Below are positions 20,211-29,646 of a stretch of DNA of 64,000 nt, in pieces. The stretch lies in assembly GCF_009831215.1 (NCBI RefSeq), contig NZ_WUTW01000001.1, positions 1,445,423 to 1,509,422 of the forward strand. The letters are read 5' to 3'. A program made the position numbers and the translations under genes. How positions within the stretch are numbered: the first letter of the stretch is position 1; each line of letters opens with the position of its first letter. The DNA comes from Actinomadura rayongensis. GTDB lineage: Bacteria; Actinomycetota; Actinomycetes; Streptosporangiales; Streptosporangiaceae. Below the pieces are notes generated by a model. It ran no database searches. It was not told where the DNA came from and saw only the letters and a program-made list of their open reading frames with translations.

Positions 20211-20497
20211 CCCACACCGCACACGGAAAGGCGCTCGGCCCGCACCCACCCCAGCACTGGACGCGGCCCGCCCACACGAGACACCACTCCGCCCCATACG
20301 CGCCCCCCGGCGGCGGACGCCGCACGGGCGGGCGGGACGGCCCCGTCCCGTACCTGCCCCCGGGCACCGGGCGCCGCGCGGTTGCGCGGGGCGGGGCTCC
20401 GGCCAGTGCGTGAGCCCCGGCGGCGGATGCCGGACGCTTGTGCGGGAGCGCTTCGGCGTGTGTCGGCGGGAGCGAGTGGCGGTCCGGGTGGGGTGGG
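20211..20497. other. Convergent intergenic region with GC-rich hairpins
   Basis: No credible gene is visible on either strand. The stretch is C-rich on the + strand. GGGACGG-CC-CCGTCCC at 20334-20349 is a 7-bp inverted repeat that may terminate one or both convergent genes. Further GC-rich dyads lie at about 20365-20400. Confidence 0.5.
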
Positions 20498-21355
20498 TCA
20501 GCGGCCGGTGGGGACGAGGTCCTTGACCTGGGCGTGGGCCTCGGCGAGGACGGGTGCGAGGTCCTGGCCGGTGGCCTGGGAGAAGATCACGTGGTCGATG
20601 CCGGCCTCGGCGAGGCGGCCGATCGTGTCCACGGCGTGCTGCACCGAGCCGTCGGTGATGGAGAGGGAGGTCTTTTCGATGTCGGCGTAGTCGCGGCCTT
20701 CGGTGTCGCAGTGGGCGCGCAGGACGTCGAGCTTGCGGGGCAGTTCTTCGGAGTCGAAGATGTTGCAGGCGTCGGCGTACTTGGCGACGAACCGCAGCGT
20801 CTTCTTCTCGCCGGAGCCGCCGATGAGGACGGTCGGGTGCGGGCTCGACACCGCCGCCGGGACGTTCAGCGGGCGGTCCGCGCGGTAGTGCTCGCCCTCG
20901 AACGGCTTCTCGTCGCCCTTCCACATCTGGTGGGCGAGGCGCAGCGCCTCTTCGAGCTGCTCGAAGCGCTGGGCGACGGGCGGGAACTCGAACCCGTAGC
21001 CGCGCGACTCCTCGTCGTTCCACGCGGCGCCGATGCCGAGGTAGGCGCGTCCGCCGGACAGGACGTCGAGCGTCGTGACGGTCTTCACCAGCAGCGCGGG
21101 GTTGCGGTAGATGACGCCGGTGACCATCGTGCCGAGCTTGATCCGCTCGGTCAGGGCGGCGGCGTAGCCGAGCGTGGTGTACGCCTCCAGCATCGGCTCG
21201 TCCGCCGCCCCGACCTGCTGAATCTGGAAGAAGTGGTCCATGACCCAGAGCGACTCCAGCCCGCCCTGGTCGGCGTCGCGGGCGATGCGGGCGAACTCCG
21301 GGCCGATGCGGTCGCCGAAGGAGGTGAAGCTGGGCACTTGCAGACCGACGCGCAT
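20498..21355 (-). CDS. LLM-class F420-dependent oxidoreductase
   Basis: 285 residues, a luciferase-like TIM barrel. It begins MRVGLQVPSFTSFGD and contains ESLWVMDHFFQ, LGTMVTGVIYRNPALLVKTVTTLDVLSGGRAYLGIGAAW and the PTVLIGGSGEKKTLRFVAKYAD cofactor region. This pattern is typical of actinobacterial F420H2-dependent enzymes; the substrate is unknown. Its promoter region carries a perfect MerR-type operator in a 19-bp spacer, so the divergent MerR gene probably controls it. Confidence 0.88.
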   Translation of the reverse strand: MRVGLQVPSFTSFGDRIGPEFARIARDADQGGLESLWVMDHFFQIQQVGAADEPMLEAYTTLGYAAALTERIKLGTMVTGVIYRNPALLVKTVTTLDVLSGGRAYLGIGAAWNDEESRGYGFEFPPVAQRFEQLEEALRLAHQMWKGDEKPFEGEHYRADRPLNVPAAVSSPHPTVLIGGSGEKKTLRFVAKYADACNIFDSEELPRKLDVLRAHCDTEGRDYADIEKTSLSITDGSVQHAVDTIGRLAEAGIDHVIFSQATGQDLAPVLAEAHAQVKDLVPTGR

Positions 21356-21404
21356 GCGCGTTCCTCTCTGAACGGCCGACGTGAGTTGACGGGCTCCACT
21401 CTGC

Positions 21405-21426
21405 GACCTGGAGCGCGCTCCAGGTC
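21405..21426. promoter_or_regulatory. MerR-type operator/promoter of the LLM oxidoreductase
   Basis: A perfect 22-bp palindrome with half-site GACCTGGAGCG. Read leftward, TTGACC is followed by 19 bases holding the dyad and then CAGAGT, which is the stretched-spacer promoter used by MerR-family activators. It lies 50-70 bases upstream of the LLM gene. Confidence 0.78.
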
Positions 21427-21453
21427 AAGTCCGTCGCCCGTGGACCTTCCCGC

Positions 21454-21483
21454 TTGACCTGGAGCGCACTCCAGCACAAAGGT
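21454..21483 (+). promoter_or_regulatory. Second MerR-type operator, upstream of merR-like gene
   Basis: TTGACC at 21454-21459 overlaps CTGGAGCGCACTCCAG (21459-21474), a near copy of the first operator. It lies just before the GTG of the MerR gene and suggests autoregulation. Confidence 0.7.
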
Positions 21484-21489
21484 GGGCGC

Positions 21490-21978
21490 GTGACGTCCTA
21501 CACCCCGGGGGAGACCGCAGAGAAGAGCGGCTTCTCCCTCGACACGCTGCGCTACTACGAGAAGATCGGCCTCCTCTCGGGCATCGCGCGGGACACGGCC
21601 GGCCGCCGCGTGTTCACCGACCACGACCTCAGCTGGCTGCACATGATCCGCTGCCTGCGCGAGACCGGAATGCCGCTGGCAGAGATGGTCCGGTACGCGG
21701 AGCTGACGCGCGGCGGCGAAGGAACGGTCGCCGACCGGCTGGAACTGCTACGGGACCACGACCGACGCGTCGAGGCGGAGATCGCCAAGCTCCGCGCCCA
21801 GCAGCGCCAGATCCAATGGAAGATCACCCTCTACAGCGGCACCCTGGAAGGCGCCTGCTCACCCAAGCGCACGCCACCGCCCGCCGAGACACCGGCGAAA
21901 GCCCCCGCAGGCGCGCAGGCAGGAGCCCCCGCAGGAGCGTCGGCGGGGACGCCTGCGGGCGCGTCAGCCGGGGTTTGA
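21490..21978 (+). CDS. MerR family transcriptional regulator
   Basis: 162 residues. Winged helix-turn-helix SYTPGETAEKSGFSLDTLRYYEKIGLL at the N-terminus, GRRVFTDHDLSWLHMIRCLRETGMPLAEM, then a coiled coil (LRDHDRRVEAEIAKLRAQQRQIQWKI). There is no conserved metal-binding Cys pair, so it is likelier of the AdhR/NmlR-like small-molecule or electrophile group. The last 35 residues are an Ala-Gly-Pro low-complexity tail built on the unit AGAPAGASAG. GTG start with AAAGG upstream. It is divergent from the LLM oxidoreductase. Confidence 0.88.
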   Translation: MTSYTPGETAEKSGFSLDTLRYYEKIGLLSGIARDTAGRRVFTDHDLSWLHMIRCLRETGMPLAEMVRYAELTRGGEGTVADRLELLRDHDRRVEAEIAKLRAQQRQIQWKITLYSGTLEGACSPKRTPPPAETPAKAPAGAQAGAPAGASAGTPAGASAGV

Positions 21979-21983
21979 ACGCA

Positions 21984-22120
21984 GTGCTAGCGCGGGGGTA
22001 CTAGCCGGGTGTGAGCGCGCGCTGGCCCGTGCGTCGGCTTTGTGCGTCGCGGAGACTGCGGTGAGGCGTCGGCAGCGATCTGAGCAGAGGTGCGAGCGCG
22101 GGGGTGCTAGCCCGGGTGTG
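21984..22120. repeat. Direct repeat pair at the ureD 3' end
   Basis: About 30 bases at 21984-22013 recur at 22090-22120 with three differences; the common core is AGCGCGGGGGT-N-CTAGC. The second copy includes the ureD stop codon, so the first looks like a duplicated ureD tail. The bases between hold no gene. Confidence 0.6.
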
Positions 22121-22883
22121 CGGCGATGGTCGCCAGTGTGGGGGCGGGGGTGTCGGGTGGGGTTTGCGTGCGGGCGATCGTTTCGCCTGTGTGGAGTCTG
22201 CGGCGGAGGAGGGTTGAGTCCGGTGCCGTTGCTGTGATCAGGACGGCTGGTTCCGCCAGTGGTAGCACTGCCAGGCCGTCTTCGGTGTGGGGTTCGCGGC
22301 GCAGGTTGCTGTCGACGAGCAGGATGCTGCCGACTGTGCGGGCGCCGGCCAGCACGGCTGCCGAGTTGTACACGGCCGGGTCGTCCAGGATGAGTTCGTG
22401 GCGCAGCAGTGGGCGGCCGTTGCACGTCACGTCGAAACGGCTCATGTGGCGTCCGGGCGCCTCGCCGTGTCGGCCGAGGATCAGTTCCTCGCGCCAGCGC
22501 AGCGTGGCGTCCGCCGCCAGGTCGACCACGGCCGTTGCGCGGTGTCGGCAGCCGCGCGCCGCGACGGTCGGCTCGGGTGCGTAGTCGAGTCGGCCGGCTG
22601 CGCCGACCGACGCGTGGACGGTCATGTGCGACTCGCCCGCGCCGGGGAGTGCCAGGGTTGTCGCTGACGATCGGATCGCTAGGACGGCGCCTGGTCCGAC
22701 GGTCAGGTCCAGTTTTAGGTCGTCGCCGCCGAGCGGGCTCGCTGCCGCGCCTACCAGGTAGACGGCGTCGGGCGTGGCTCGGACGGCGAGGGGGCCGTCC
22801 GAGCGCAGCCGTGTCAGCCGGGTGCGGCCGGACGCGTCCGCCTCGGCGGTGACGGCGGCGCGCGGTGCGTAGCCGCGGGTCAT
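22107..22883 (-). CDS. ureD: Urease accessory protein UreD
   Basis: 258 residues. UreD is the scaffold that binds apo-urease and recruits UreF and UreG for nickel insertion. Family features include the [18 protein letters not shown] block and SATTLALPG, then [12 protein letters not shown]. The ATG overlaps the ureG stop as ATGA. It is last in the ureABCFGD order usual for actinobacteria. UreD is the least conserved urease protein, but context makes the call firm. Confidence 0.92.
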   Translation of the reverse strand: MTRGYAPRAAVTAEADASGRTRLTRLRSDGPLAVRATPDAVYLVGAAASPLGGDDLKLDLTVGPGAVLAIRSSATTLALPGAGESHMTVHASVGAAGRLDYAPEPTVAARGCRHRATAVVDLAADATLRWREELILGRHGEAPGRHMSRFDVTCNGRPLLRHELILDDPAVYNSAAVLAGARTVGSILLVDSNLRREPHTEDGLAVLPLAEPAVLITATAPDSTLLRRRLHTGETIARTQTPPDTPAPTLATIAAHPG

Positions 22884-23551
22884 GAGGCCGCCGCGTGTGC
22901 CGCGCCTACGGCCGCGCGGACCCAGTGCGCGATCTCGGTCGCGGCCGGGTCCGTCCGCAGCGAGTTGAGGACGACCGGGCGCCCGTCGCGCACCCGCGCC
23001 GCGTCCGATGCCATGAGGTCCAGGTCGCTGCCGACGAAGGGGGCCAGATCCGTCTTGTTGATCACCAGCAGGTCGGCGGCGGCCACGCCGAGGCCGCCCT
23101 TGCGCGGGACGTCGTCGCCGCCCGCCACGTCCAGCACGAAGATCTGCCGGTCCGCGAGGCCCCGGCTGAACAGCGCGGTCAGGTTGTCGCCGCCGCTCTC
23201 GATGATCACCAGCTCCAGGCCGGGGTGCCGGGCCTCCAGCGCGTCCACCGCGTCCAGATTGGCGGAGATGTCGTCGCGGATCGCGGTGTGCGGGCACGCG
23301 CCCGTCCGGACGGCCGTGATCCGGTCGTCGGACAGCACGGCCTCGCGGCGCAGGAAGTCGGCGTCCTCGGTCGTGTAGATGTCGTTGGTCACGACGGCGA
23401 GGTCCAGCTCGTCGCGCAGCGCCCGGCACAGCGCGGCGGTCAGCGCGGTCTTGCCGCTGCCGACCGGGCCGCCGATGCCGAGCCGCAGCGCGCGCCCCCG
23501 CACGGGCGCGGCGTCGTGGACGTCGTGTCCGTGTCCGAAATGTCCGCCCAT
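22880..23551 (-). CDS. ureG: Urease accessory GTPase UreG
   Basis: 223 residues, SIMIBI-class GTPase that drives nickel delivery to urease. P-loop [14 protein letters not shown] near residue 25-38, the metal-binding [12 protein letters not shown] (CPH) near 80, IESGGDNL switch region and the NKTD guanine motif. The N-terminus [12 protein letters not shown] is His-rich. Since no ureE is present, this may supply the nickel-holding function. GAGGAGG upstream of the ATG gives a strong start. Confidence 0.95.
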   Translation of the reverse strand: MGGHFGHGHDVHDAAPVRGRALRLGIGGPVGSGKTALTAALCRALRDELDLAVVTNDIYTTEDADFLRREAVLSDDRITAVRTGACPHTAIRDDISANLDAVDALEARHPGLELVIIESGGDNLTALFSRGLADRQIFVLDVAGGDDVPRKGGLGVAAADLLVINKTDLAPFVGSDLDLMASDAARVRDGRPVVLNSLRTDPAATEIAHWVRAAVGAAHAAAS

Positions 23552-23561
23552 AACGTCCTCC

Positions 23562-24335
23562 TCAGGATTCGAAAAGTCGCAGGTTCGCGCGCGCGTGCCG
23601 CTCGGCGTCCAGGTCCAGCACCGGCGCGGACGCGGCGGGCAACTCCGCCCACGGCCGCCCGGCGTACCCGGCGGCCTCGGCCGCCACGGCGTCCATGACG
23701 TCCGCGAGCCCGGCCAGCGCCGCATGGACGGCGAGCGGGTCGAGACCGAGCAGCCGCACCGCCGCCGACGCGCCCCCGCTCACCGTCCCGAACACCGCGA
23801 CCGACGCCGCCTCACGCGGCCCGCCGCCCGCCACCGCCGTCGCGGCGCCGAGCACGACCGGATGGTGCGGCCCGAGCGGGACCAGCGCGTCCAGCACCGG
23901 CGACGGCCACGCCGCCCGCACCGCCCGCAGCAGCGACCGTCCCTGCGCCCGCGACGCGCGCCGCTGCGCCGGCGACGGCGTCCGCGCGTCCGCCTCACCG
24001 TCCAACACCTCCCACCCGCCACCGACCCCCGCGCCGGCAGCGACGTTCGCCGCCGCGCGGCGTCCGCACCCGGAGTGGGTGTGAGCGGCGATGGTGTTGG
24101 ACGCGGTGGCGTCCGGCGTCCTTGTGCCGAGTTCGTGGGTGGCGTGGGTGTTCGCGGCGGCGGCCAGGGCGGCGGTCACCAGGCCGGACGTTGTCAGGCG
24201 GCCGTGCAGGAACGCCAGGAGGGTCGGGACGTCGGTGATCGCGCCCGCCGTGACGGCCGGCTCCACGCCGCCGGAGTGGGCGTGGGCGCCGGCCGGGAGG
24301 CGGGCGTCGGCCAGCAGGAGCAGGGAGGCGTCCAT
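23562..24335 (-). CDS. ureF: Urease accessory protein UreF
   Basis: 257 residues, all-helical UreF. The N-terminus [28 protein letters not shown] is the family hallmark. It bridges UreD and UreG in the activation complex. A central segment (about 75-130) is unusually Ala/Gly/Arg rich and poorly conserved. The ATG overlaps the ureC stop as TGATG. The start at 24335 is fixed by that overlap; the frame remains open further upstream only as out-of-frame ureC. Confidence 0.92.
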   Translation of the reverse strand: MDASLLLLADARLPAGAHAHSGGVEPAVTAGAITDVPTLLAFLHGRLTTSGLVTAALAAAANTHATHELGTRTPDATASNTIAAHTHSGCGRRAAANVAAGAGVGGGWEVLDGEADARTPSPAQRRASRAQGRSLLRAVRAAWPSPVLDALVPLGPHHPVVLGAATAVAGGGPREAASVAVFGTVSGGASAAVRLLGLDPLAVHAALAGLADVMDAVAAEAAGYAGRPWAELPAASAPVLDLDAERHARANLRLFES

Positions 24336-26056
24336 CAGAACAGGAAGTACCGCTGCGCCATCGGCAGTTCGGCGGCGGGCGCGGGTTCGATCTCGTCGCC
24401 GTCGATCGTGACGGTGAAGGTGTCGGCGTCCACGCGGATGTCCGGTAGGGCGTCGTTCAGGGGGAGGTCGGTTTTCCCCAGGCGGCGCGTGTCCTTGACG
24501 GGGACGAACGCGCGGCGGACCTCGGGCAGTCGCTCGGCCAGGCCGTCGTCCAGGGCGGCGGGGGAGACGAAGTGCAGGGACGTCGCGGCGGCGGCCGAGG
24601 GGGCGGCCCCGAACATCGGGCGCGGCAGCAGCGGCTGCGGCGTCGGGATCGAGGCGTTCGCGTCGCCCATCGCCGCCCACGCGATCATGCCGCCCTTCAG
24701 GACGACGTGCGGCCGGACGCCGAAGAACGCCGGGTCCCACAGCACGAGGTCGGCGAGCTTGCCGGGCTCCACCGAGCCGATCTCGCCGTCCAGGCCGTGC
24801 GCGATCGCCGGGTTGATCGTGTACTTGGCGACGTAGCGGCGGGCGCGCAGGTTGTCGGCCGGGCCGTCGCCGGGCAGCGACCCGCGCCGCCGCTTCATCG
24901 CGTGCGCGGTCTGCCAGGTGCGCAGGACGGTCTCGCCGATCCGGCCCATCGCCTGAGAGTCCGAGCCGATGATCGAGATCGCGCCGAGGTCGTGCAGGAC
25001 GTCCTCGGCCGCCATCGTCGTCGGCCGGATCCGGGACTCGGCGAACGCCAGGTCCTCGGGCACCGACGGGTTCAGGTGGTGGCACACCATGAGCATGTCG
25101 AGGTGTTCGTCCAGCGTGTTGACGGTGTGCGGACGCGTCGGGTTCGTCGAGGACGGCAGCACGTTCGGATGCGCCGCGACCGTGATGACGTCCGGCGCGT
25201 GCCCGCCCCCCGCGCCCTCGGTGTGGTAGGCGTGGATGGAACGTCCGGCGATCGCACCGAGCGTCGACTCCACGTACCCGGCCTCGTTCAGCGTGTCGGA
25301 GTGCAACGCGACCTGCACGCCGGACGCGTCCGCGACGCGCAGGCACGCGTCGATCGCGGCGGGCGTCGACCCCCAGTCCTCGTGCAGCTTGAACCCGGAC
25401 GCGCCCGCGCGGAGCTGCTCCCACAGCGCGTCCGCCGAGACGGTGTTGCCCTTGCCGAGCAGCGCGACGTTGACGGGCCAGCCGTCCAGCGCCTCCAGCA
25501 TGCGGTGCAGGTACCAGACGCCCGTGACCGTCGTCGCCTTCGTGCCCTCGGCCGGTCCCGTGCCGCCGCCGATGATCGTCGTCACGCCCGCGCCGAGCGC
25601 CTCGGGCAGGAGCTGCGGCGCGATCAGGTGGACGTGCGAGTCCACCGCGCCCGCCGTCAGGATCCGCCCGTTGCCCGCGAGGACTTCGGTGGTCGGGCCG
25701 ATGACCAGATCGGGGTGGACGCCGTCCATCGTGTCGGGGTTGCCCGCCTTGCCGAGCGCGACGATCCGCCCGTCGCGGATCCCGACGTCCGCCTTGATGA
25801 TCCCCCAGTGGTCCAGGACGACCGCGCCGGTGATGACGAGGTCCAGGGCGCCCTCGGCGCGGGTCGCCATGGCCTGGCCCATCGACTCGCGGATGACCTT
25901 GCCGCCGCCGAACACCGCCTCGTCGCCCGCCCCCGCCGGGCCGCGGCTGCGGTCCTCGGTGACCTCGACGAACAGGTCGGTGTCGGCGAGCCGGATCCGG
26001 TCCCCGGCGGTCGGGCCGTACAGCTCGGCGTACCGGGCGCGCGTCAGCTCAGCCAT
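24335..26056 (-). CDS. ureC: Urease alpha subunit
   Basis: 573 residues, exactly the usual length. It hydrolyses urea to ammonia and carbamate at a di-nickel site. Visible ligands and catalytic parts are DSHVHLI (nickel His pair), GFKLHEDWG (carbamylated Lys, about residue 220), the catalytic MVCHHLN His and the [11 protein letters not shown] region with a nickel Asp. The start [16 protein letters not shown] overlaps the ureB stop by eight bases. A GTG three codons upstream is an alternative. Confidence 0.96.
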   Translation of the reverse strand: MAELTRARYAELYGPTAGDRIRLADTDLFVEVTEDRSRGPAGAGDEAVFGGGKVIRESMGQAMATRAEGALDLVITGAVVLDHWGIIKADVGIRDGRIVALGKAGNPDTMDGVHPDLVIGPTTEVLAGNGRILTAGAVDSHVHLIAPQLLPEALGAGVTTIIGGGTGPAEGTKATTVTGVWYLHRMLEALDGWPVNVALLGKGNTVSADALWEQLRAGASGFKLHEDWGSTPAAIDACLRVADASGVQVALHSDTLNEAGYVESTLGAIAGRSIHAYHTEGAGGGHAPDVITVAAHPNVLPSSTNPTRPHTVNTLDEHLDMLMVCHHLNPSVPEDLAFAESRIRPTTMAAEDVLHDLGAISIIGSDSQAMGRIGETVLRTWQTAHAMKRRRGSLPGDGPADNLRARRYVAKYTINPAIAHGLDGEIGSVEPGKLADLVLWDPAFFGVRPHVVLKGGMIAWAAMGDANASIPTPQPLLPRPMFGAAPSAAAATSLHFVSPAALDDGLAERLPEVRRAFVPVKDTRRLGKTDLPLNDALPDIRVDADTFTVTIDGDEIEPAPAAELPMAQRYFLF

Positions 26057-26354
26057 CGAGGCCACCGCCCGCGCGCAGGCCCGGGACGACGCGGCGCCCG
26101 CCGAGCGGGACGAGCGCGACCTCCGCCGTCATGCCAGGCTCGAACCGCACGGCGGTGCCCGCCGGGACGTCCAGCCGGGTGCCGCGCGCCGCGTCCCGGT
26201 CGAACTCCAGCGCGGCGTTCGCGGCGGCGAAGTGGTAGTGCGAGCCGACCTGGACGGGCCGGTCGCCGGTGTTGGTCACGGTGAGCGTCACCCGGGGGCG
26301 TCCGGGGTTCAGCTCGACGGGCGCGTCCCCCGTCACGATCTCTCCTGGAACCAT
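26049..26354 (-). CDS. ureB: Urease beta subunit
   Basis: 101 residues. Starts [19 protein letters not shown] and contains the [22 protein letters not shown] motif of UreB. Structural subunit assembling with UreA and UreC into the urease trimer. It overlaps ureC and lies ten bases after ureA. Confidence 0.95.
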   Translation of the reverse strand: MVPGEIVTGDAPVELNPGRPRVTLTVTNTGDRPVQVGSHYHFAAANAALEFDRDAARGTRLDVPAGTAVRFEPGMTAEVALVPLGGRRVVPGLRAGGGLDG

Positions 26355-26364
26355 GCCGCGCTCC

Positions 26365-26667
26365 TTACGGGATCGGCCGGTGGACGGTGACGAGCTTGGT
26401 GCCGTCGGGGAACGTCGCCTCGACCTGGACGGAGTCGAGCATCTCCGGGATGCCCTCCATCACGTCCTCGCGGGTGAGGACGGTGCGGCCGGACTCCATC
26501 AGCTCGGCCACCGACCGTCCGTCGCGGGCGCCCTCCAGCAGGTGGACGGCGATGATCGCGGTGGCCTCGGGATGGTTCAGCAGCAGCCCGCGCGCCTGGC
26601 GCTCCCGGGCCACGCGCGCGGCCACGTGGATCAGCAGGCGCTCCTGCTCGTGGGGTGAGATCAGCAC
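26365..26667 (-). CDS. ureA: Urease gamma subunit
   Basis: 100 residues, the family's usual length: [32 protein letters not shown], then [30 protein letters not shown]. The GTG at 26667 gives MLISPHEQ, matching how UreA proteins begin, although no good Shine-Dalgarno precedes it. It is first in the leftward operon. The upstream 26668-26838 segment is comparatively AT-rich (about 26715-26760) and is the likely promoter region, but I could not assign -10/-35 elements or a nitrogen-regulator box. Confidence 0.94.
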   Translation of the reverse strand: MLISPHEQERLLIHVAARVARERQARGLLLNHPEATAIIAVHLLEGARDGRSVAELMESGRTVLTREDVMEGIPEMLDSVQVEATFPDGTKLVTVHRPIP

Positions 26668-26844
26668 CCGCCCGACGCTAGTGCGCCCTGACCTGCGGCG
26701 GGAATGGCGCGACCGCCTATTTAACAGGCATTTCACATCGGAAACACGACTGTCATTCGGACGCTCCAGCACCCGGACGACGTGCAGCGTAGCGATGATT
26801 TCCGCCCCGCCGGAAGGTCGTGAACAGCGGGGTAAGGAGTGATG

Positions 26845-27540
26845 ATGACGACGTACGTACTGATCCACGGAGCCTCCTCGGATTCCTGGTACTGGAACCG
26901 GGTCGCTCCGCTGCTGCGGGCGCGCGGCCACGCCGTGGTCGCGCCGGACCTGCCGTCCGACGACGAGACCGCGGGCCTCGCCGCGTACACCGACGCGGTC
27001 GTGGACGCGATCGGCGACCGCACCGGCCTGGTCCTGGTCGCGCAGTCGATGGCGGGTTTCACGGCGCCGCTCGTCTGCGAGCGCGTGCCGGTGGACCTCA
27101 TGGTGCTGGTCGCGGCGATGGTGCCCGCGCCGGGGGAGACGGCCGGGGAGTGGTGGGAGAACACCGGCCAGCCCGCCGCGCGGCGCGCGTCGGACGAGCG
27201 CTCCGGCCGCGACCCGGACGCCCCGTTCGACATCGAGACCGGCTTCCTGCACGACCTTCCGCCCGACGTGCGCGCCGAGGTGCTGGCGCGGCCCGAGCGC
27301 GGCCAGGCCGGACGGCCGTTCCACGATCCGTGGCCGCTGGAGCGCTGGCCGGACGTCCCGACGCGGTTCCTGCTCTGCCGCGACGACCGGATGTTCCCCG
27401 CCGCGTTCCAGCGCCGCGTCGTCCGGGAGCGGCTCGGGATCGTCCCGGACGAGATGGACGGCGGGCATCTCCCGGCGCTGGCGCGTCCCGCCGAACTCGT
27501 GGAACGACTGGAGGCGTACCGGACGAATCTGGTCGCCTGA
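26845..27540 (+). CDS. Alpha/beta fold hydrolase
   Basis: 231 residues resembling plant methylesterase/SABP2-like and EstC-like hydrolases. [28 protein letters not shown] gives the oxyanion region, AQSMAG the nucleophile Ser (about residue 71), CRDDRMF the Asp and GGHLPAL the His. The nucleophile elbow is Q-S-M-A-G rather than a strict GxSxG. GTG-ATG-ATG starts are stacked at 26839/26842/26845; the last has AAGGAG five bases upstream. Substrate unknown. Confidence 0.85.
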   Translation: MTTYVLIHGASSDSWYWNRVAPLLRARGHAVVAPDLPSDDETAGLAAYTDAVVDAIGDRTGLVLVAQSMAGFTAPLVCERVPVDLMVLVAAMVPAPGETAGEWWENTGQPAARRASDERSGRDPDAPFDIETGFLHDLPPDVRAEVLARPERGQAGRPFHDPWPLERWPDVPTRFLLCRDDRMFPAAFQRRVVRERLGIVPDEMDGGHLPALARPAELVERLEAYRTNLVA

Positions 27541-27875
27541 CCGGCGACGAGACCGGGAAACTCGGGACATCTTCCGCCGCCGGGAAGGTTCGGAGAAATG
27601 CTCGCTCCGCGCGTCCGACGGGAAAAAGTTACCGGCCGTGCGGTCGCGTTCCGTCTTGCCGTCCGAAACGCCAGGGTCGTACGGTGGCAAGGTAGGTGGA
27701 AAACGACAGTTGTGACACCGGGGAAATCCCCGCTGATCTGCGGATCCGCTGCCGTGATGTAACCGTTCGCGTTCGGACGGCGAGGACGGGTCACTAGGAT
27801 CTGGGGCGCGGTGGCCGACGTCGCCCGCGCGCCGGTGACCGCGTGCCACCCGAATGCCTGGCGTCAGGGGAGAGA
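27541..27875 (+). other. Long intergenic leader region before the HIT gene
   Basis: No gene longer than a few codons. Two promoter-like pairs are visible: TTGCCG (27656) with an 18-bp spacer to TACGGT (27680-27685), and TTCGGA (27772) with 17 bp to TAGGAT (27795-27800). Between them lie hairpin CGGGG-AAAT-CCCCG (27719-27732) and the palindrome GCGGATCCGC. This may be a structured leader or a short transcript. I do not recognise a known riboswitch class. Confidence 0.4.
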
Positions 27876-28373
27876 ATGCTCATCGCGAAAGATCCGGGCG
27901 GGACATCGAACGGCGTGCGGAATCTGCTCGGCCGGTTGCGACGCCGCCGCCAAAGGCCGGGAGACGCGCACACCGGAGTGCGGCCCGCCGACTGCATCTT
28001 CTGCCGGCAGGACGACCCCGAGATCAACACGGTGATGTGCGAGAACGAATCGTTCTACGCGCGTTACGACAATTTCCCGGCCAATCCCGGCCATGTCGAG
28101 ATCGTGCCGAAGCGGCACGTCGAATCGTTCTTCGACCTGGACGAGCGCGAGGTCGTGAGCGCCTACGCGCTGCTGCGCGAGGCCAAACTGCGGCTCGACG
28201 ACAAGTACTTTCCCGAGGCGTACACGATCGGCGTCAACGAAGGAAAGGCCGCCGGGCGGTCGATCGACCACCTGCACATCCACCTCATCCCGAGGCATCA
28301 CGGCGACGTGGACGACCCGCGCGGCGGGATCCGCCGGGCCGCGCCCAACTGCGACCCCGACGCCTGGCGGTGA
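27876..28373 (+). CDS. HIT family protein
   Basis: 165 residues. A basic N-terminal 30 residues ([16 protein letters not shown]) precede a HIT domain: DCIFCRQDD (zinc-type CxxC), [21 protein letters not shown] and the triad [10 protein letters not shown] near residue 140. HIT hydrolases cleave nucleotide phosphoesters or phosphoramidates such as AMP-lysine or Ap4A. GGGGAGAGA before the ATG sets the start. Convergent with the methyltransferase; a second, broken HIT-like gene lies 1.4 kb away. Confidence 0.9.
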   Translation: MLIAKDPGGTSNGVRNLLGRLRRRRQRPGDAHTGVRPADCIFCRQDDPEINTVMCENESFYARYDNFPANPGHVEIVPKRHVESFFDLDEREVVSAYALLREAKLRLDDKYFPEAYTIGVNEGKAAGRSIDHLHIHLIPRHHGDVDDPRGGIRRAAPNCDPDAWR

Positions 28374-28382
28374 ACCGGGCCG

Positions 28383-29015
28383 TCAGCGCGCGCCGAGCGC
28401 GACGAACCAGCCCGAACGGCCCGCGCGGCGGATCCGGACGCCGGTGAAGCCCGCCGCCGCGAGGCGCCCGGCGAACGCGTCCGGCTCCACGAACGTGAAC
28501 CAGCGCGTCCCGGCCAGCGACCCGCCCTCCCGCCAGCCCTCGCCCGCGCCGTCGCGCATGCTGATCGCGGTGATCCCGCCGGGAACGGTGACGCGGTGGA
28601 TCTCCGCCAGCGCCTCGTCCATCCGGGCCAGCGGCAGGTGCAGCAGGCTCGCCGACGCCCAGGTGCCCGCGATCGAGGCGTCCCGCAGCGGCAGCGCGAG
28701 CGCGTTCATCCGCACGAAGCGCGGCGCGCGCCCGGCACCCGCGGACCGGTCGCGCGCCCAGGCGAGCATCCCGGCCGCGTAGTCGCCCGCGACGACCGTC
28801 CGGCCGAGCGCCGCGAGCAGCCGGCTGTCGCGCCCGCCCCCGCAGCCGAGGTCGAGCACCGGGAGGCCGGCGGGCGCACGCTGCGCGAAGTCGGCGACCT
28901 CGTCCCGCAGCCCGGGAAACCGCGCGTAATCCTCGGAGCTTTCGCCATAGGCCTCGGCGGCGTTGTCATAAACGGCGCACGTCGCGCCGGTGATCTCCGC
29001 GACGGAGTCAGGCAT
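28383..29015 (-). CDS. Class I SAM-dependent methyltransferase
   Basis: 210 residues. Motif I LPVLDLGCGGGRDSRLLAALG near 55-73, motif II VVAGDYAAGMLAWAR, then SLLHLPLARMDEALAEIHRVTVPGG. Fits the small-molecule Methyltransf_11/25 group; substrate unknown. The ATG giving MPDSVAEIT overlaps the end of the interrupted gene upstream by eight bases, suggesting a former two-gene operon. Confidence 0.88.
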   Translation of the reverse strand: MPDSVAEITGATCAVYDNAAEAYGESSEDYARFPGLRDEVADFAQRAPAGLPVLDLGCGGGRDSRLLAALGRTVVAGDYAAGMLAWARDRSAGAGRAPRFVRMNALALPLRDASIAGTWASASLLHLPLARMDEALAEIHRVTVPGGITAISMRDGAGEGWREGGSLAGTRWFTFVEPDAFAGRLAAAGFTGVRIRRAGRSGWFVALGAR

Positions 29016-29646
29016 TCTCAAATCCGTCCTGGCCGAGAACGAAACTCAGGGAATTGAGCACGTGCCAGACCCGCTGCACGTCCAGGTCATCGTAGCCGTG
29101 CGCGACGTCGAAGCTGACGCAACCCGTGAACCGCGACCGGGCGTTCCGGACGGGACTCGCGAAGACCGCTCCGCGATGGGCGTAACGCTGGAATTCGACC
29201 CAACTGAACCCCATGACGGCGTCCGCGTCTTCCTTCTCCCGGTACGCGTCGAAAGCGGCCTCGTCAAGCAGCCCGGCGACGAGCCTCTCGACGTTCACCC
29301 CGAACTCGCGATCATGCTTCCAGCACAGGCCGACGACGCCGACGCCGCGCGCCGGGCGCAGTTTCCGGGTCACGGGGGAGACGCCGAGCCGGTAGGTGGC
29401 CACCCGCGCGAGTTCACCGCGGACCGGGTGCCGTAACGTCCTCTTCTTCTGTCAGAAATGTAGGCCGGGATCGCTCGCGGCGCTCGGCGGGCTGATCGCC
29501 GCGCAGATCTCCAGAAGTTGTCCGAAGGCGGTCAGGATGTGGCGCCGCAGGACGACGCGCCGCTCCATGCGCACGCGCTGGGAGAGCGCCTCGAAGGGCG
29601 TCGCGAGGCCGAACAGCCCGGCGATGACGATCAGGCAGATCAGCAC
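29008..29646 (-). pseudogene. Membrane-anchored protein gene interrupted by an in-frame TGA
   Basis: One reading frame runs from about GTG 29646 to the stop at 29008 and is broken only by TGA at 29454-29452. The first part starts VLICLIVIAGLFGLATPFEAL (one transmembrane helix) and continues ALSQRVRMERRVVLRR to DPGLHF. The second reads QKKRTLRHPVRGELARVATYRL and ends LGQDGFENA. Both halves look like one actinobacterial protein of unknown function, with a residue such as Trp expected at the TGA (TGG to TGA is one change). A GTG at 29403 could restart translation to give 131 residues. Upstream GGGGAGAGG is 12 bases from GTG 29646, so the start is uncertain. Confidence 0.65.

Noticed and set aside
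20365..20400. Small regulatory RNA between the CMD and LLM genes
   Set aside because: Only GC-rich dyads are present without a promoter-like pair, so termination of the convergent genes is the simpler reading.
26700..26770. GlnR or other nitrogen-control box before ureA
   Set aside because: GAAAC occurs, but the partner half-site and spacing of the GlnR consensus are not convincing.
27686..27870. c-di-AMP or cobalamin riboswitch upstream of the HIT gene
   Set aside because: The conserved core sequences of these classes are not present; only generic hairpins are seen.
29452..29454. Selenocysteine codon at the in-frame TGA
   Set aside because: No stem-loop of bacterial SECIS type follows the TGA, the expected residue is probably Trp, and the nearby AIR-synthase-like protein lacks SelD hallmarks.
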